A stretch of 64,000 bases of DNA, from positions 124,001 to 188,000 of the forward strand of contig NQMI01000022.1 of the NCBI GenBank assembly GCA_002270565.1. The letters run 5' to 3'. Position 1 is the first letter of the stretch, and the number at the start of each line of letters is the position of its first letter. The notes beneath the pieces were generated by a model. It saw only the letters and a list, made by a program, of their open reading frames with translations. It did no database searches and was not told the DNA's origin. A program made the position numbers and the translations under genes. The stretch comes from Stenocarpella maydis. Lineage: Eukaryota > Ascomycota > Sordariomycetes > Diaporthales > Diaporthaceae. Below, piece after piece: positions 22,183-33,351 of this stretch.

Positions 22183-25100
22183 TCATCCTCCTTTTCGTTC
22201 CAGGTCGTTCTTGGGAGGTTTCTCGCTCTGGGGGCCGGGCTTGGTCGTGGACTTGGCTTCTGATTGCTTCTTGCGAGACTTCTGCTTCTGCCATCCGCTC
22301 GCATTCTCGAAATCGCCCTTGGCCACGCGCAGGGGAGCGCTCTCTTGCAGCGCAGCACCGTTGGGTCGTGCGGCATCCACGGGACTGTTGTCTCCGCCGT
22401 TTGCGACGCCGTTGGTCGCGATAGACCTGTGGAGGGCCTTGGTCGTCTGTTCTCGTACGGACTCGTCCGAGGAGCCCGCAGCCTGCCCGGGGAGGACCAT
22501 CCTCCCGTGGCTCGCCGAAGCTTCCCATCGTCGCCGCACTGTCGGTGACGGCGTTCGATTCTCATAAACTGGTGACAAGTGTTGCGACTCGGGGATCATC
22601 GGATTCGGAATTGCCAAGTCTAGCGGTGAAATACCGGCCTGGTGGTTCCGCGCTACCATCCTCTGGCGGCCGAGCTCCGACATCTTCCCGTAGCCCTGGG
22701 CTTTGTCTCCCATGAACGAGGTATAAGGCAAGCCGTTGGGAGCCTGCGCAATCCGCTGCCCAAAAGACTGCAGCTGAGCCTGGGACGGGGGCATGACGTG
22801 GCTCTGCGTCGAGCCGTTGACAACAAGGGGGCGTTCAAGACCCGTTGGGGTTGGTTCTGATGTCACTGCAACTTGCGAGGCAGAGGATTCGGGAGTCATG
22901 GGATTGCTGGCTCCCGAAAGTTGGCCAATCCGGAGTGGGTTGTCGAATCCAGGTTCATCACCCGGGGTAAGCCAGCTCGATGGCATAGCAGAAGGCTGCA
23001 TGAACGTTGAACCGTTTACGACCAGCGGCGCTATCTCCTTGGCAGTGCGATTGCTGTTTGGTGGAAATGGCGCTGAGGCGATCGGGGCCGAATTTGTCCC
23101 AGAGAAGGTCCTACCATGCCCGAGCGGGGATGGAGACCTAGACGTCCTCTGCAGCCGGCGGTCAAGAACAGACTGAGGTCCCTCGGTAGACAGCCTGCGG
23201 CGGTTTATGCTACTCAGCCCCACATCATTGAGAGGAGGGATTGCTTGTATTGCCCGACGTGGTGGCGTTGAGGAATCAGCAATGAAATAGCCCAGATATC
23301 CAGCGCCATCTTCCTCCGGCGGAGTATCAGGTATCGTCCTGGTGGATCCTTCCTCGACTTCCGAGTCTGTCCTATCATCTGAGGGGAGTCCCGGGAAGGG
23401 AGTTAGGTTCGACTGGCGGTGTGCGTGGTTCGACATGCCGTTGACAGCTTGGGAAGGCGTCCCAGAGCCTGGAACGGCCTTGCCTGCGGGCGCTGGCGTC
23501 CGAGATGCAGGCTGGGACTGTGACCTCAAGGTACCGCCGCCAGACGACCCACCAGCCTCACTCGCCGCGCTTGACCTGTGCAGGCTTCTCCTAAATTCGG
23601 GGGCTGCGGTTGGGGCGGAAGGCGAGCTAGGGTAGGTACCATAGCCGGCGGAGTGGTGGTAAAAGGCATGCTGGAGGTGAAGCGGCCACACGTAATGTTC
23701 CGGCCTGGGCGGAGCTGTGAGCGGCGCCTGGTCGAACGAGTTCGTCCGTGACCTCTCACCGGCCTGAGTGGAGCCGGCCTGCATGCGCTGGGCATGGGCC
23801 ACCGCTTGCTGGTGCGCCGTGAGCTGATAATGTGTGTACCAGTTGAGCCGGTCCTGCATTTGCAAGGCATTACTTAGCATTGCCATATTCTCAGGGTACT
23901 GGTAATGCTGCGCGGCGAATTGGCTCCACTGCAGGTCTTGAGCCATCAACCCGTTCGGCATGACCCCAGGCTGGGGGAACGTGCCGAAATTCTGCGTGTT
24001 GTCGTAGGCGTTGCTTGATGAAGCTCTCCGGCTGCTGTTCCCGTTGCGGAAGTGGTTACGGCTGCCTCGGTTGCCCCCGTTCCGTCCGCCTCTCCCCGAG
24101 TTCTGCTGCGAGGAGCTGCGGATGATGGCTGGACGTGACGTCGGCTTAGTAAACAACTTGGGTTCGGTTGGCTCTTCCTTGGGTTGCACAAACTGCTCGC
24201 AGCATTCATCCAACTTTGCCTCTGCCACCAGTTCAAAGGCGCGCCGGAGTTCCAGGTGGATGCCACGAAACGACCAGTCGTCTGCGGTATTTCCTAGGTT
24301 ACGCTCTCGATTGAATGGCTCCTCGACGCAGAGGTTTTGGTTTCCGTTCCCAACTTGCCAATTCTTCTCCTTCTTGGGAATCAATCTGCCAAGTCGCACA
24401 GATATGGCCATCTCGTCATAGTCGAACTCGTGCGCATAGAACCTGAAGAACTGGAACAGGAGCTCCCCCAGGCTGCTCTTGTTCTTGTCGCCGAAGCCTC
24501 TCAGCTGGCTCAGGTCATCTGCAAAATCGGTCTTGTGACCATTGGACGTGGGCAGCTTCTTGGCCGGGCACTGGTGCAAGGAGGGAAGAACGGGCGGCTG
24601 GCGGACTTGGAGGAACGCGATGATCAGGCATATCCAGGTATACGAGCTGAGGGTCCCGCTGAAGGCTGTTGTTGAGAATTCAGGTCAGATACAGAACTCC
24701 AGCGATCATCGGTTGCATGGGTGGGCCCTACCAGCATCGTTGATGACTCTCCTCCGCGTCCAGTACTTGATGACCATGGCGAGTGGCCGGACACGCTCGT
24801 CAGTCTCCACATAGGTACGAACCATGCGAGTGTTCTCAAGTGCCAGAGTGTTGTTGACGTTCATGTCACATGCCAACTTGAGCTCAGGGTCCCATATCTT
24901 GACGATGGGGACCTTTGCGGTGGAAACGCAAACAACTTGTTCCATGCCGCCTGTCGAAACAATCAGCACAGATTATTATGTCAGCCGGGAGATGGGGCAA
25001 AACATACGCTTCTTTAACAAGTCAGCTATTATGCAGACGCCCTCCATTTCTTTCCAGTCCGTCGTGATGCATATATCAACTGTTCTCCGTCAGTGATATC

Positions 25101-26182
25101 CACACAGATGGTGTAGCGCAAGTATTTGGGCACCAACCGTCAGAGTCATCCGAGCACAGCAGGTTGCCCGATGAGCCAAAGAGGTGGACACGGATCTCGT
25201 GACCCGGCCATTCGTCGTTGAAGATCCGTTCAAGCTTCTGGACCAGCTTGGTGCGGTTCTCCTCGACCTCGGCCGATGGCAATAACCTATCATATAGCTC
25301 GCGCATGTCGGTGGACAACTTGCGCTCCTCATCCTCGGACAGGGTGCTCTTCACCTTGTCCAGGTCGACCCGCTCCAGCCTGTCTGACCCTATACTATAA
25401 GGTATGCGCCTCCGGAAGTGCCTAGATGCGGTTTCGTATTGACATGGTTTGGGGAAGGGCCTCGGCGGCATCGACGCGGCACCGCCATTTGGTTCGGAAT
25501 ATGCCGATCGAGGGGAGTGGTTTTGCGCGACGGTAGGGGAGGGCTCACGAGACTCGGACTCTTCGAAAAAGGTCCGCGGCCGTTGGTGTGGCGTCGAGGG
25601 CACAGAGATGGACTGTGAGCTGCTCGTCGACTGCTGGGCGGGGTTCGATCGAGGCGGGGGCCGCGAGGGGAGAGGATGGGCGAGATCAGCCTGTTGCTTT
25701 AGAGGCATCTTGCGAGGGATTTCCTTGTCCGTGTCCTTCCCCTTTGTCATGCCCTCACGTTCTGGTCTGTCTGTGGTTTTGGGCCCCCTTGTCCCATGGC
25801 AGCTCTGCGGTGCAGGAGACTGCTTGGCGTTGTGGCTTTCCTTGTTCGACACCTTGGAGGATGATCTCGACCGTGGCGCTGCCTGTATACTAGGCACGGG
25901 GAGCGCACTCGGGAGCGGTGGACTCTGCAGCCCTCCGCCTCCTCTGCCGGGGGAGATGAGCTTGTTGTACTGCAACAGCTGCGCCTGGTGCTGCGATACC
26001 AGCAGAGGCAGCAGGTCATATGTTGGGGGGTAGGGACTAGCCAAGGTGGCGTCGGTGAAAGAACTCGAGGCCGAGGTGGAGGCAGCTGGGGTCCTCGGCG
26101 TGGAGGGAATGCTGATGCGACCCCAGGGGTTGACTGGCTGGTAGGACTGGCTTGGTTCCGCCGTAGTTGACCGGCTGTCCAT
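22183..26182 (-). CDS. Cid1/Trf4-type poly(A)/uridylyl polymerase-like nucleotidyltransferase
   Basis: Four exons (26182-25138, 25079-25008, 24950-24732, 24665-22183) give 1272 residues. The polymerase-beta-like core carries FGSSGNLLCSDDSD joined across intron 1 to VDICIT: the GS motif at 336-337 and metal-binding Asp pair D348/D350. The third Asp is D401 in KLACDMNVNN. Then come VRPLAMVIKYWTRRRVIND and FSGTLSSYTWICLIIAFLQ, and a PAP/25A-associated domain with LLFQFFRFYAHEFDYD, CVEEPFNRERNLGNTAD and FRGIHLELRRAFELV. Such enzymes add A or U to RNA 3' ends in quality control and mRNA decay. The long N-terminal (about 300 residues) and C-terminal (about 650 residues) arms are Ser/Pro/Gln-rich and disordered. 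The introns are 58, 57 and 66 nt; intron 1 has the unusual donor GTTGGT. Exon 2 codes for only 24 residues. A long gene-poor region precedes the start. Confidence 0.88.
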
Positions 26183-26513
26183 GAATCTGGGCCGGCGACT
26201 CGAACCACGGGCGCGAGGATGTAAAAGCGTGGCAGGAACTGGGAGGGGTTGGGAGGAACGAGACGAGACGAGCACCTATGTGTGTATTCACAGGGTGAGG
26301 CAGGTCAGGTCAGAGAGGACGGAGAGGACGGATGCGCTCTCTGAATGCGGGGAGTCAGTTAGGTCGGAGTAGGGCACACGGTGGAGGACGTGGGCGGGTA
26401 TCGAGGAACTCGGCGTCGAGGAGTGGGATTTGGGTCGGTGGGTGGCCGAGTGACCACGGGCCGGCTTTCTCTTTTTTATCCTAGTGGTTGGCTGGGACGG
26501 TCTACCTGCAGCT

Positions 26514-26534
26514 TGTGTGTGTGTGTGTGTGTGT
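26514..26534. repeat. (TG)n microsatellite
   Basis: About ten TG dinucleotides in the upstream region of the nucleotidyltransferase gene. Confidence 0.9.
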
Positions 26535-27290
26535 CGGGCTGGTTGGCTACCTCTACTCTTTGGGCTGTCTGGCCTGGCAGAGATTGTAAAGAAGCAGGAG
26601 GCAAGCGATATCGAAGGGTGAGGTGACCGGCAAGCCAGGTCTATGTGAGGAAGGAGGAAGCCTGAGGTCTACCTGGGCTGTTACAGGTTCTGTTTCTGCT
26701 TCTGCTTGGGTCGGGCTGAGTTGAGAGATAATAAGCGCTCTGGACGGGCGAGTGGGAGAGGGTGCTGAATCACACAGAGCCGGGTCGGGATTAGGAGTTA
26801 ATTGAGTGAGTATACATACATGGTTGTGATGGGTAGTCCCAAAAATAGCAAACCACGGGGTGGCAACCAGACTGTGACTGAGGAGGGCCTTGAGGAAGCG
26901 ACTTTGCAATCAATGACACGGGGAATCCTGACTTGTTGCCGCTGGGGACGCTGCGTGGGAAAATGTTGTTGAATGTTGCCGCTGCAGAGTCCAAGCAGAA
27001 AGAAAGCGACTACTATTCAAACAATCTTGGGAGCGAAATAAGGGGGGGCGGGATGTGTGCGTCAGGGAAGTAGAGGGGGTGTGCAGCACAGTGCAGCGTG
27101 CTGAGCAGTGGGCAGGCCGTGGGCGTAGGCGAGGGCGCAGTCGCAGTCGCAGGCGCAGGCAGAGAAGTGCAGCGCAGGTGGGGACCTCGGGAGAGGTGCA
27201 GGCGCAAGAGGTGGTGTAGCGTAGGGTACCCCGGGTTGAGGGTCGGAAATGGACGGTGTGCTGGAGGGTGGACAATCGACGGCGGACCGC

Positions 27291-27330
27291 GGATGCTGGG
27301 ATGCTGGGATGCTGGGATGCTGGATGCTGG
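27291..27330. repeat. GGATGCTGG-type minisatellite
   Basis: Four to five near-perfect copies of a 9-10 nt unit (GGATGCTGG with an occasional extra G), trailing into CTGGCTG-like sequence. Confidence 0.85.
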
Positions 27331-27753
27331 CTGTTGGCTGCTGGCTGGACATGCAATGAGCGGGCGGCAATGCTATCGATCTGTGGTCATGCGTCGAGTG
27401 AGTGCGCGTGTTTGTGCGTGCGTTAGTGCCCGTGTGTATGTACTGTACGTGCCTGTGCCAAATGCTGCCCGGGGTGCTTGCTATGCTAGGTATGTATGAT
27501 CTGGTCTGTCTGCAGAGCGAAACGGGGAAAGCAACGTGATGCAGTGTCGATGCGGCGGCAGTTGAGAGAATGGGCAAATCACCGACCGTAATGTATCTGA
27601 CCAACCTGGTCGTCCCTTGGCCGGAAAAAATAATATGGAGAAAGAGGGAGACAGGGAGGCTAGACACACAGACACCCAGACAAGAGGCGGGGAAGAGAGA
27701 GAAGGAGACGAGGTCTGGTCAAGTCAAGTGCGAACGTGCATTGCAGGTCTGTT

Positions 27754-27800
27754 TGGTCTGGTCTGGTCTGGTCTGGTATGGTATGGTCTGGTATGGTATG
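27754..27800. repeat. Pentanucleotide tract (GGTCT)n/(GGTAT)n
   Basis: Nine or more 5-nt units, mostly GGTCT changing to GGTAT. Confidence 0.85.
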
Positions 27801-29042
27801 CTCCTGGGCCTGGTCCTGAAGTTGTGGTCCTTGCTGGCAGGGCAGGGCATATGGCAACAGCGGCAACTTGATGGTGCAGAGAGCCGTGCGTTCGGTGCTG
27901 CGGGTAGCGGGCACGGCTTGTTAGTTGCATGTGCAAGGCAAGGCAAGGCAAGGCGGGAAATGAGCCTGGTTGGGGTCTTGTTCCAGGTCGGGCTACCCAG
28001 GTCGACTGGTAGCTGGCATCTATCTCACCTTGGGGTTCCAAAAGGAGATGAGGTCTTCCAAAGGTTGTCATTGGATTGTCACCGATAGCCCAGGGCCAGC
28101 TCCGAGTCTCATGAGATTTCTATATATTTCCCCTCTACCTGGTGTGAGTATATAGCGGCTGTGGTCTTGGTATATTCCACACAAAGGTACTCAAGAGTGT
28201 AGGCTGGGTACAAAGGTACCTACCTAGATACCTCCATACCTGCATCTACCGATCTAGGTATACTCCTCACCTACAAAGATATGTAGGCCACCATTTATTA
28301 TCTGATCTAGCCGGCCAGCCGGAGGGCCAACGCCAAGCAAGGCATAAGGCCGACGCTCATGAAAGCCATGGCAAGGACTGCATTCGCTAATTGGTAGGCA
28401 TTCATTCTACTGTCATCTGAGCGGTGGCAGTCGATCGAGTTATAGGCCTGCTGTCTGTGCATAGGGACATATGATCTCTGGTGTTGTTGCTGACGACAGG
28501 GACCAACCCTCTGAGGCCATGCATCCTTGGCCTGTCTGTCAGTTGACCTTGCCTAGGTACGGAGTAGAGAGAGTACACTACTCTGTACCTCGGGCAGTGT
28601 CTACTGGTAATACCTACATAGTAGGTACCTAGGTATTAGACTACCATGTTTTCGTTCCTCACGGCACCGCTTGTGCCGCCCTTGGCTTGGTAGAAAGGTA
28701 AGGAGGCTGGCTGTCAGATTAAAATGACGCTCTGGGAACGCGCTTTCCCATCTGCTCAAGGGACTTTGTTCCTACCAGGCTGCCAGGGCCAATGGGGCCA
28801 TCTCATTCCGAAACTGCCTAACTGCCTAAGGGTTGGCTGCTGCGGGGGCGGCAGGTGCACACTGGTGGGTCGGTCCCCCGTTCAAGATCCCACCATGAGC
28901 AGGAACGAACCTGAGGACATCGGACATTGCGTTGAACCTCTCAACCTCCTGCCTGCTTGCTGCCTTTCTGGGCCGTCCTGGGGGCGGAGCATCACCTACT
29001 AGGGGCAGGTTACGGCATAGGCTAGTAGGTATCGAGAAGCAG

Positions 29043-29085
29043 CCTTCCAGAACAGCCACACCTTCCAGAACAGCCACACCTTCCA
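29043..29085. repeat. 18-bp tandem repeat
   Basis: The unit CCTTCCAGAACAGCCACA is repeated perfectly at 29043-29060 and 29061-29078, followed by a partial third copy. Confidence 0.9.
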
Positions 29086-29232
29086 CAGTACCCTACACTA
29101 GATATTGAAGTACATACCTGGGTACATGTTTGCATACCATATATACCTGCATACCCAGGTACCTAGGTACATCAGATAGGCACCCAGGGATGAGGTATGG
29201 GAGCTAGTCAGTGACGGACTGGCTGCTTGGCT

Positions 29233-29262
29233 CTGACTGAGTGACTGAGTGACTGAGTGACT
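29233..29262. repeat. 8-bp tandem repeat TGACTGAG
   Basis: Almost four copies in tandem between likely regulatory motifs; no function visible. Confidence 0.85.
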
Positions 29263-32200
29263 AACTGGATCGCCACATGCCTGTTGGAGGCCAGAAAGGA
29301 GCCCTGCTACACACGCCTGACATCGGCCAACTGCTGCTACCTAGGTAACCTCTGGGTAGGCTACCAAGATCACCATGCCACTCACAGCTTATTGCTTCTC
29401 GCCGAGCTCTGAGTGAGTAGTGCGCAATGAGCACGCTGGGAACTCGGCAACTCGACACTAGACACCAAACAAGGCGCGCCTGGCAGCTGTGTCGTCAACG
29501 TCTCGCCCCCTTTATTCCAATTTCCGCACCCGCCCTGCCCGTCCCTCGGTTTTCCCCCGCCCTTCAGACGCCGCAAACACAGCCAGTGCGAGCTCCCAAC
29601 CCTCATTTCAACGCCCCCAGAACCCGCGACTCGCCTCCATCACGAGCACCTTGCGGGGCTCTTTCATCTCACCCGCGCCTCAGCTGCGACACGTCAGGGG
29701 GCTGCTCACCCACTTCTTAGTGTCCTCCCAGTCTCCCAGGACCCGGAGCTCCCCTCTCTGGTCACCTGGACGCCCCGGAGCTCGACGCCTCTCCCTCCGT
29801 TTGGAATAGGCCCTCCAGACGCTTTCGTTTGTGATCAGCGGCTGGCATGCCCACCAGCTCGTCCTGCTAGGGCAGTCTACGTGTCCGGAGTAGCCACCGC
29901 GTCCTAAACGTTATACGAGCCGCTCCCTCGCCTGCGCCCGCACACACAGCCAACCTTCAACCTTGACATCTTACTGGCCTCTATGTCTTTGGATACGAGA
30001 GACCCCCTCTTTCTTAGGTGCAGATTGGCCGCTACTCCGCTGTCCGGGACGTCCACGGCCCTTTGCTACCGTCTTGGACTCTTGTGGCAACCTCTACGGC
30101 TCGCACTCTGCACCTAGTCGGCGGCTGCCGACTCGACTGCTAACATGTCTCGGTCTTGCTCGCTCAGCACAATGACCAAGGGCGCAGTAAGGCTGAGTAC
30201 GGCGTATGCGGTACCACTCCGGCCGCCTTGGACATCAGCCCAGATCTGTCTCCTCATGCAGGGCTAATACCGACTCCCCTACGCCTTCTGCTGGCCTGGG
30301 TCTGTCGCCTACGATGGCGGATGAGGCTTACCACCACGGCTCTCGGCTCTGCAGCAGGTCTGGCTCGGTTGACCACGCATGCCGTGTAACCAGGCGTTGC
30401 AGCAGCGTCATCATTGTTGAGCTAATGGGAACCAAGGTTTCCTATCCCTTTCGAGGAACCGGAATCAGACAAAGGGTGCTCTAGCTCTTGAGAAACAACC
30501 CGCTCGACGTCATGTTCCGCCATAAAGGGTCCCCCAGCTGCATGCTCCACACGCGCCAGCCCAGTGTTATTTGCCCAGTGAGAAGCGTACTACATGTTTG
30601 TCCATTAGCCGACCCACGGCTTTCGGAAACCGGGCCTCGTCCCATAGTCCTCCCGCGTGGCTTGGCCGGGCGCTCGTTTGCTAGACCACAAATTAAGCTT
30701 CGGCATTGGCTGTCGGAGTGACCTGCCCAGAGGTGGACCATGATTCGGTTGCATGGCTGGTTAAATACAGGATGCGGGCCATCTTGCCGTCGTGCAGGTG
30801 GCGAGCGGCCTTGCACGCCATGCCATGTACTTCTTGAGATGCCGGGAATAACTATTCACGGAAGGCCAGCCTTGCTTTCCTGTTGGCTTCGCATCAATAT
30901 GCGACATGCATGGGCCAATCTAAGATGTGCCTCAGCCTGACCATCAAGGTTGCTGGCTTCCACCAATGACCATCAGCAACGGCCATGGGAACGAACTCAG
31001 ACCCGACCCCTGACAATGCAACCAGCCCTCATCTTGGGTCGAGCTCGGTGGGACTCGCGCCATTCCTCTTCCCACGGTTTTCAGACCGTCAATGGCCCGG
31101 AGCCCTGATCGTTTGTAGTTGCATCCATCATTGCGCCTGAGCTTGCAGCGGCAAGGCTACTGATAGCAATGCACCGGTAGGTGCGGTGTAGATCAATTTT
31201 TTCTGTCTGTCTGTTTGGATGGCCGAGTGTCACAGTCGGCGATCAGCCGTCGAGATGTTCGCCTGTGTGATCGCTGCTGCGTGCCGAGACCTGCGTCGCA
31301 GTTCGTCTCAATTTCCAGACGATCCACCGAGGTTTCCTCTGCTGCAAGCACTTAAACAGGCATGTACCAAATCGGAAGTCCGCTCCGGGAGGCCTGTTTG
31401 CCCGCGACGGCGAGAGTGGCCTCGGGGGGCGAGGCAGAGCACAAGCGCTGCCCTCGGCCGAGTGGCCCTCTTCAGTCTTGAAACACGCGGCTGTTCAGTC
31501 GCCACCAAACCTGCGTACAGTACATATTACAAACAGGCGAAGTATCCATCCGATCACGGCACCCGCATATTATGACTGAGTTGGCGGACCGTCTTATTAA
31601 GGTTTTCGGCATCCCAACACCCTGGAGATCTGATCGGAACCACAGGCATCAGTTGACACAAAGACCTCCCGCAACACCCCTCGGCAACCATATATGATGT
31701 TCTCGCCTCACCGGAGCTTTCCCCCGCCTCCTTCCTCCGTGGATCATCGGATTGAAACCACGAGAGGGTTTTGTCCTGCACCTAGTTTATGTACCAAGGT
31801 AGTGACAAACATCAGGATAAACATCAGGCTTAGACCCGACCGAGTGGACCCCGCACTTTTATGTAGTGTAAACATCGAACCGTTGACACTCAATTCGATG
31901 CTAGTGGCCACTAAGTTAAGAGCCCCACCACAGCAGCTGGCCCAAGCTTCCCTCAACCCAGTTAGTATAGTTGCCCAGCCTGAGGTCCCCCATTCTTCTT
32001 CATTCAGCCTTGCGCCTCGCTTCCTCAGGCATTAGGGGTACTCTGCAGCCGGGGGCCGGGGCGCGAGCCTCTCACGAAACGTGCCCTGTTTCAAGCAACA
32101 GCCTCGACAGCACGCGAAAAGGACACAGCGAGGTTTCATTTCAGCACCCAGACAGCAATGTTTCAACATGTGCACTCCTGTCCTCTTCCAATCTCATGTC

Positions 32201-32419
32201 TCGGCGGGAACAGACAGTCTCTCGTCTCGACTCTTCTTTGTCCTTTCACATTTTATTCCCCCATCTCGAATTCCCACCTCATCCGACCTCGATACCCCTG
32301 CATGCGCATGACGACTGCCAGCTCACACGACAGAGCCTTGATTGATTAACCGTCTACCCTGCCATAGGCTCTGATCTAGTGCTCCGGAAGCTTCAGCCCG
32401 GCCCCGCCCGCACGCCACC

Positions 32420-33351
32420 ATGTTCTCCAGCCTCGGGACCAAGCTCGCGCTCAAGAAGCTGGGCGTCCCCAAGGATGCCATGAACATGGGCTCGCCCTTT
32501 GGCGGCGCCAGCAACGAGCCCAAGAAGCTCAAGAAGAACCAGAAGAGCCTCACCACAGAGGAGCTGGACGCGGCAGAGGGCAACGGCTGGCCCAAGTGGA
32601 TGACGGTCAAGAACCTGCCATTGACGGTTCAGCCCTGGCTCTCACCGCCGCCGCCGCCCGTGCCTGTCGCCGCCAGTTGCCCTGGCGTTGGAGCCCCGGC
32701 GCCGGTGGACCGCGACAGGAAGCTGGTGCTTGGGAACAACGGGCGCAAGGTTATTGTTGTCTTCCTGCGCTGCGTAGGCTGTGCATGTGAGTAGGCTGTC
32801 CTGAAGTTCCCCCCCGTGCCGCCCCACACAAGGAGAATTATTCCCCTGACCTGCCCGCAGTCGCTCAAAGGACCTTCCTCTCCCTGCGCGACCTCGCCAA
32901 CAGAACCCCGGCAACCTGCATCGCCATATCACATGCCTCGCCAGCCGCCACCACCAAGTGGGTCGACCTGATGGGAGGGGCCTGGAAGGTGCAGGTCATG
33001 GTCGACGAGGAGAGGGCCATCTACGCCGCGTGGGGGCTCGGCCTGTCCACGGTGTGGTCCTACTTCAATCCGACCACGCAGACAGCGGCGTGGAAGGAGA
33101 AGGGCTGGCTGGGCTCCACTGTCGCCACGAGTATCAACCGCAAGATGGGCATGACGAACCAGGGGGGCATGGACCTCGGCGCGTCTGCGGCCTCCGACGA
33201 GGCCGGCCCTGCCACCATCATGGGCAACAAGTGGCAGCAGGGCGGCGCGTTTGCGGTTGACGAGAGGGGCGTTGTGGTCTGGGGTGGTAAGGCGGAGAGG
33301 GCGGACGAGGTTGTGGATTTTGCGGCTGCTGTTCGGGCGCTGGGCTTGTAG
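32420..33351 (+). CDS. AhpC/TSA-like (thioredoxin-fold) protein
   Basis: Two exons (32420-32786 and 32861-33351; 74-nt intron, phase 1) give 285 residues. After a basic N-terminal arm, the fold begins at about residue 109 with RKVIVVFLRCVGCAFAQRTFLSLRD, the first strand and active-site loop of the AhpC/TSA-2 group of peroxiredoxin-like proteins. It has a CVGC motif (C118, C121). The second half (TCIAISHASAAATTKWVDLMGGAWKVQVMVDEERAIYAAWGLG) gives the next strands and the conserved 'D...IY.AWGLG' turn, and residues near the C-terminus (GGAFAVDERGVVVWGGKAERADEV) form the closing strand. Members are presumed redox proteins, but peroxidase activity is not established for the fungal group. The ATG has a good context (GCCACCATGT). 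Confidence 0.88.

Larger units (their letters stand above)
26183..32419. other. Gene-poor region, 6.2 kb, rich in tandem repeats
   Basis: The space between two divergent genes holds no open frame I recognise. It contains a (TG)n tract, several minisatellites (listed), and clusters of TACCTAGGTA-like motifs at 28.15-28.64 and 29.10-29.18 kb. From 29.47 to about 30.16 kb the plus strand is pyrimidine-rich like a fungal 5' leader, and from 32.0 to 32.4 kb it is the likely leader of the next gene. Long 5' regulatory regions or non-coding transcripts are possible; none can be shown. Confidence 0.5.

Noticed and set aside
28861..28905. tRNA-like B-box GGTCCCCCGTTCAAGATCC
   Set aside because: No matching A-box and the surrounding sequence does not fold into a cloverleaf by eye.
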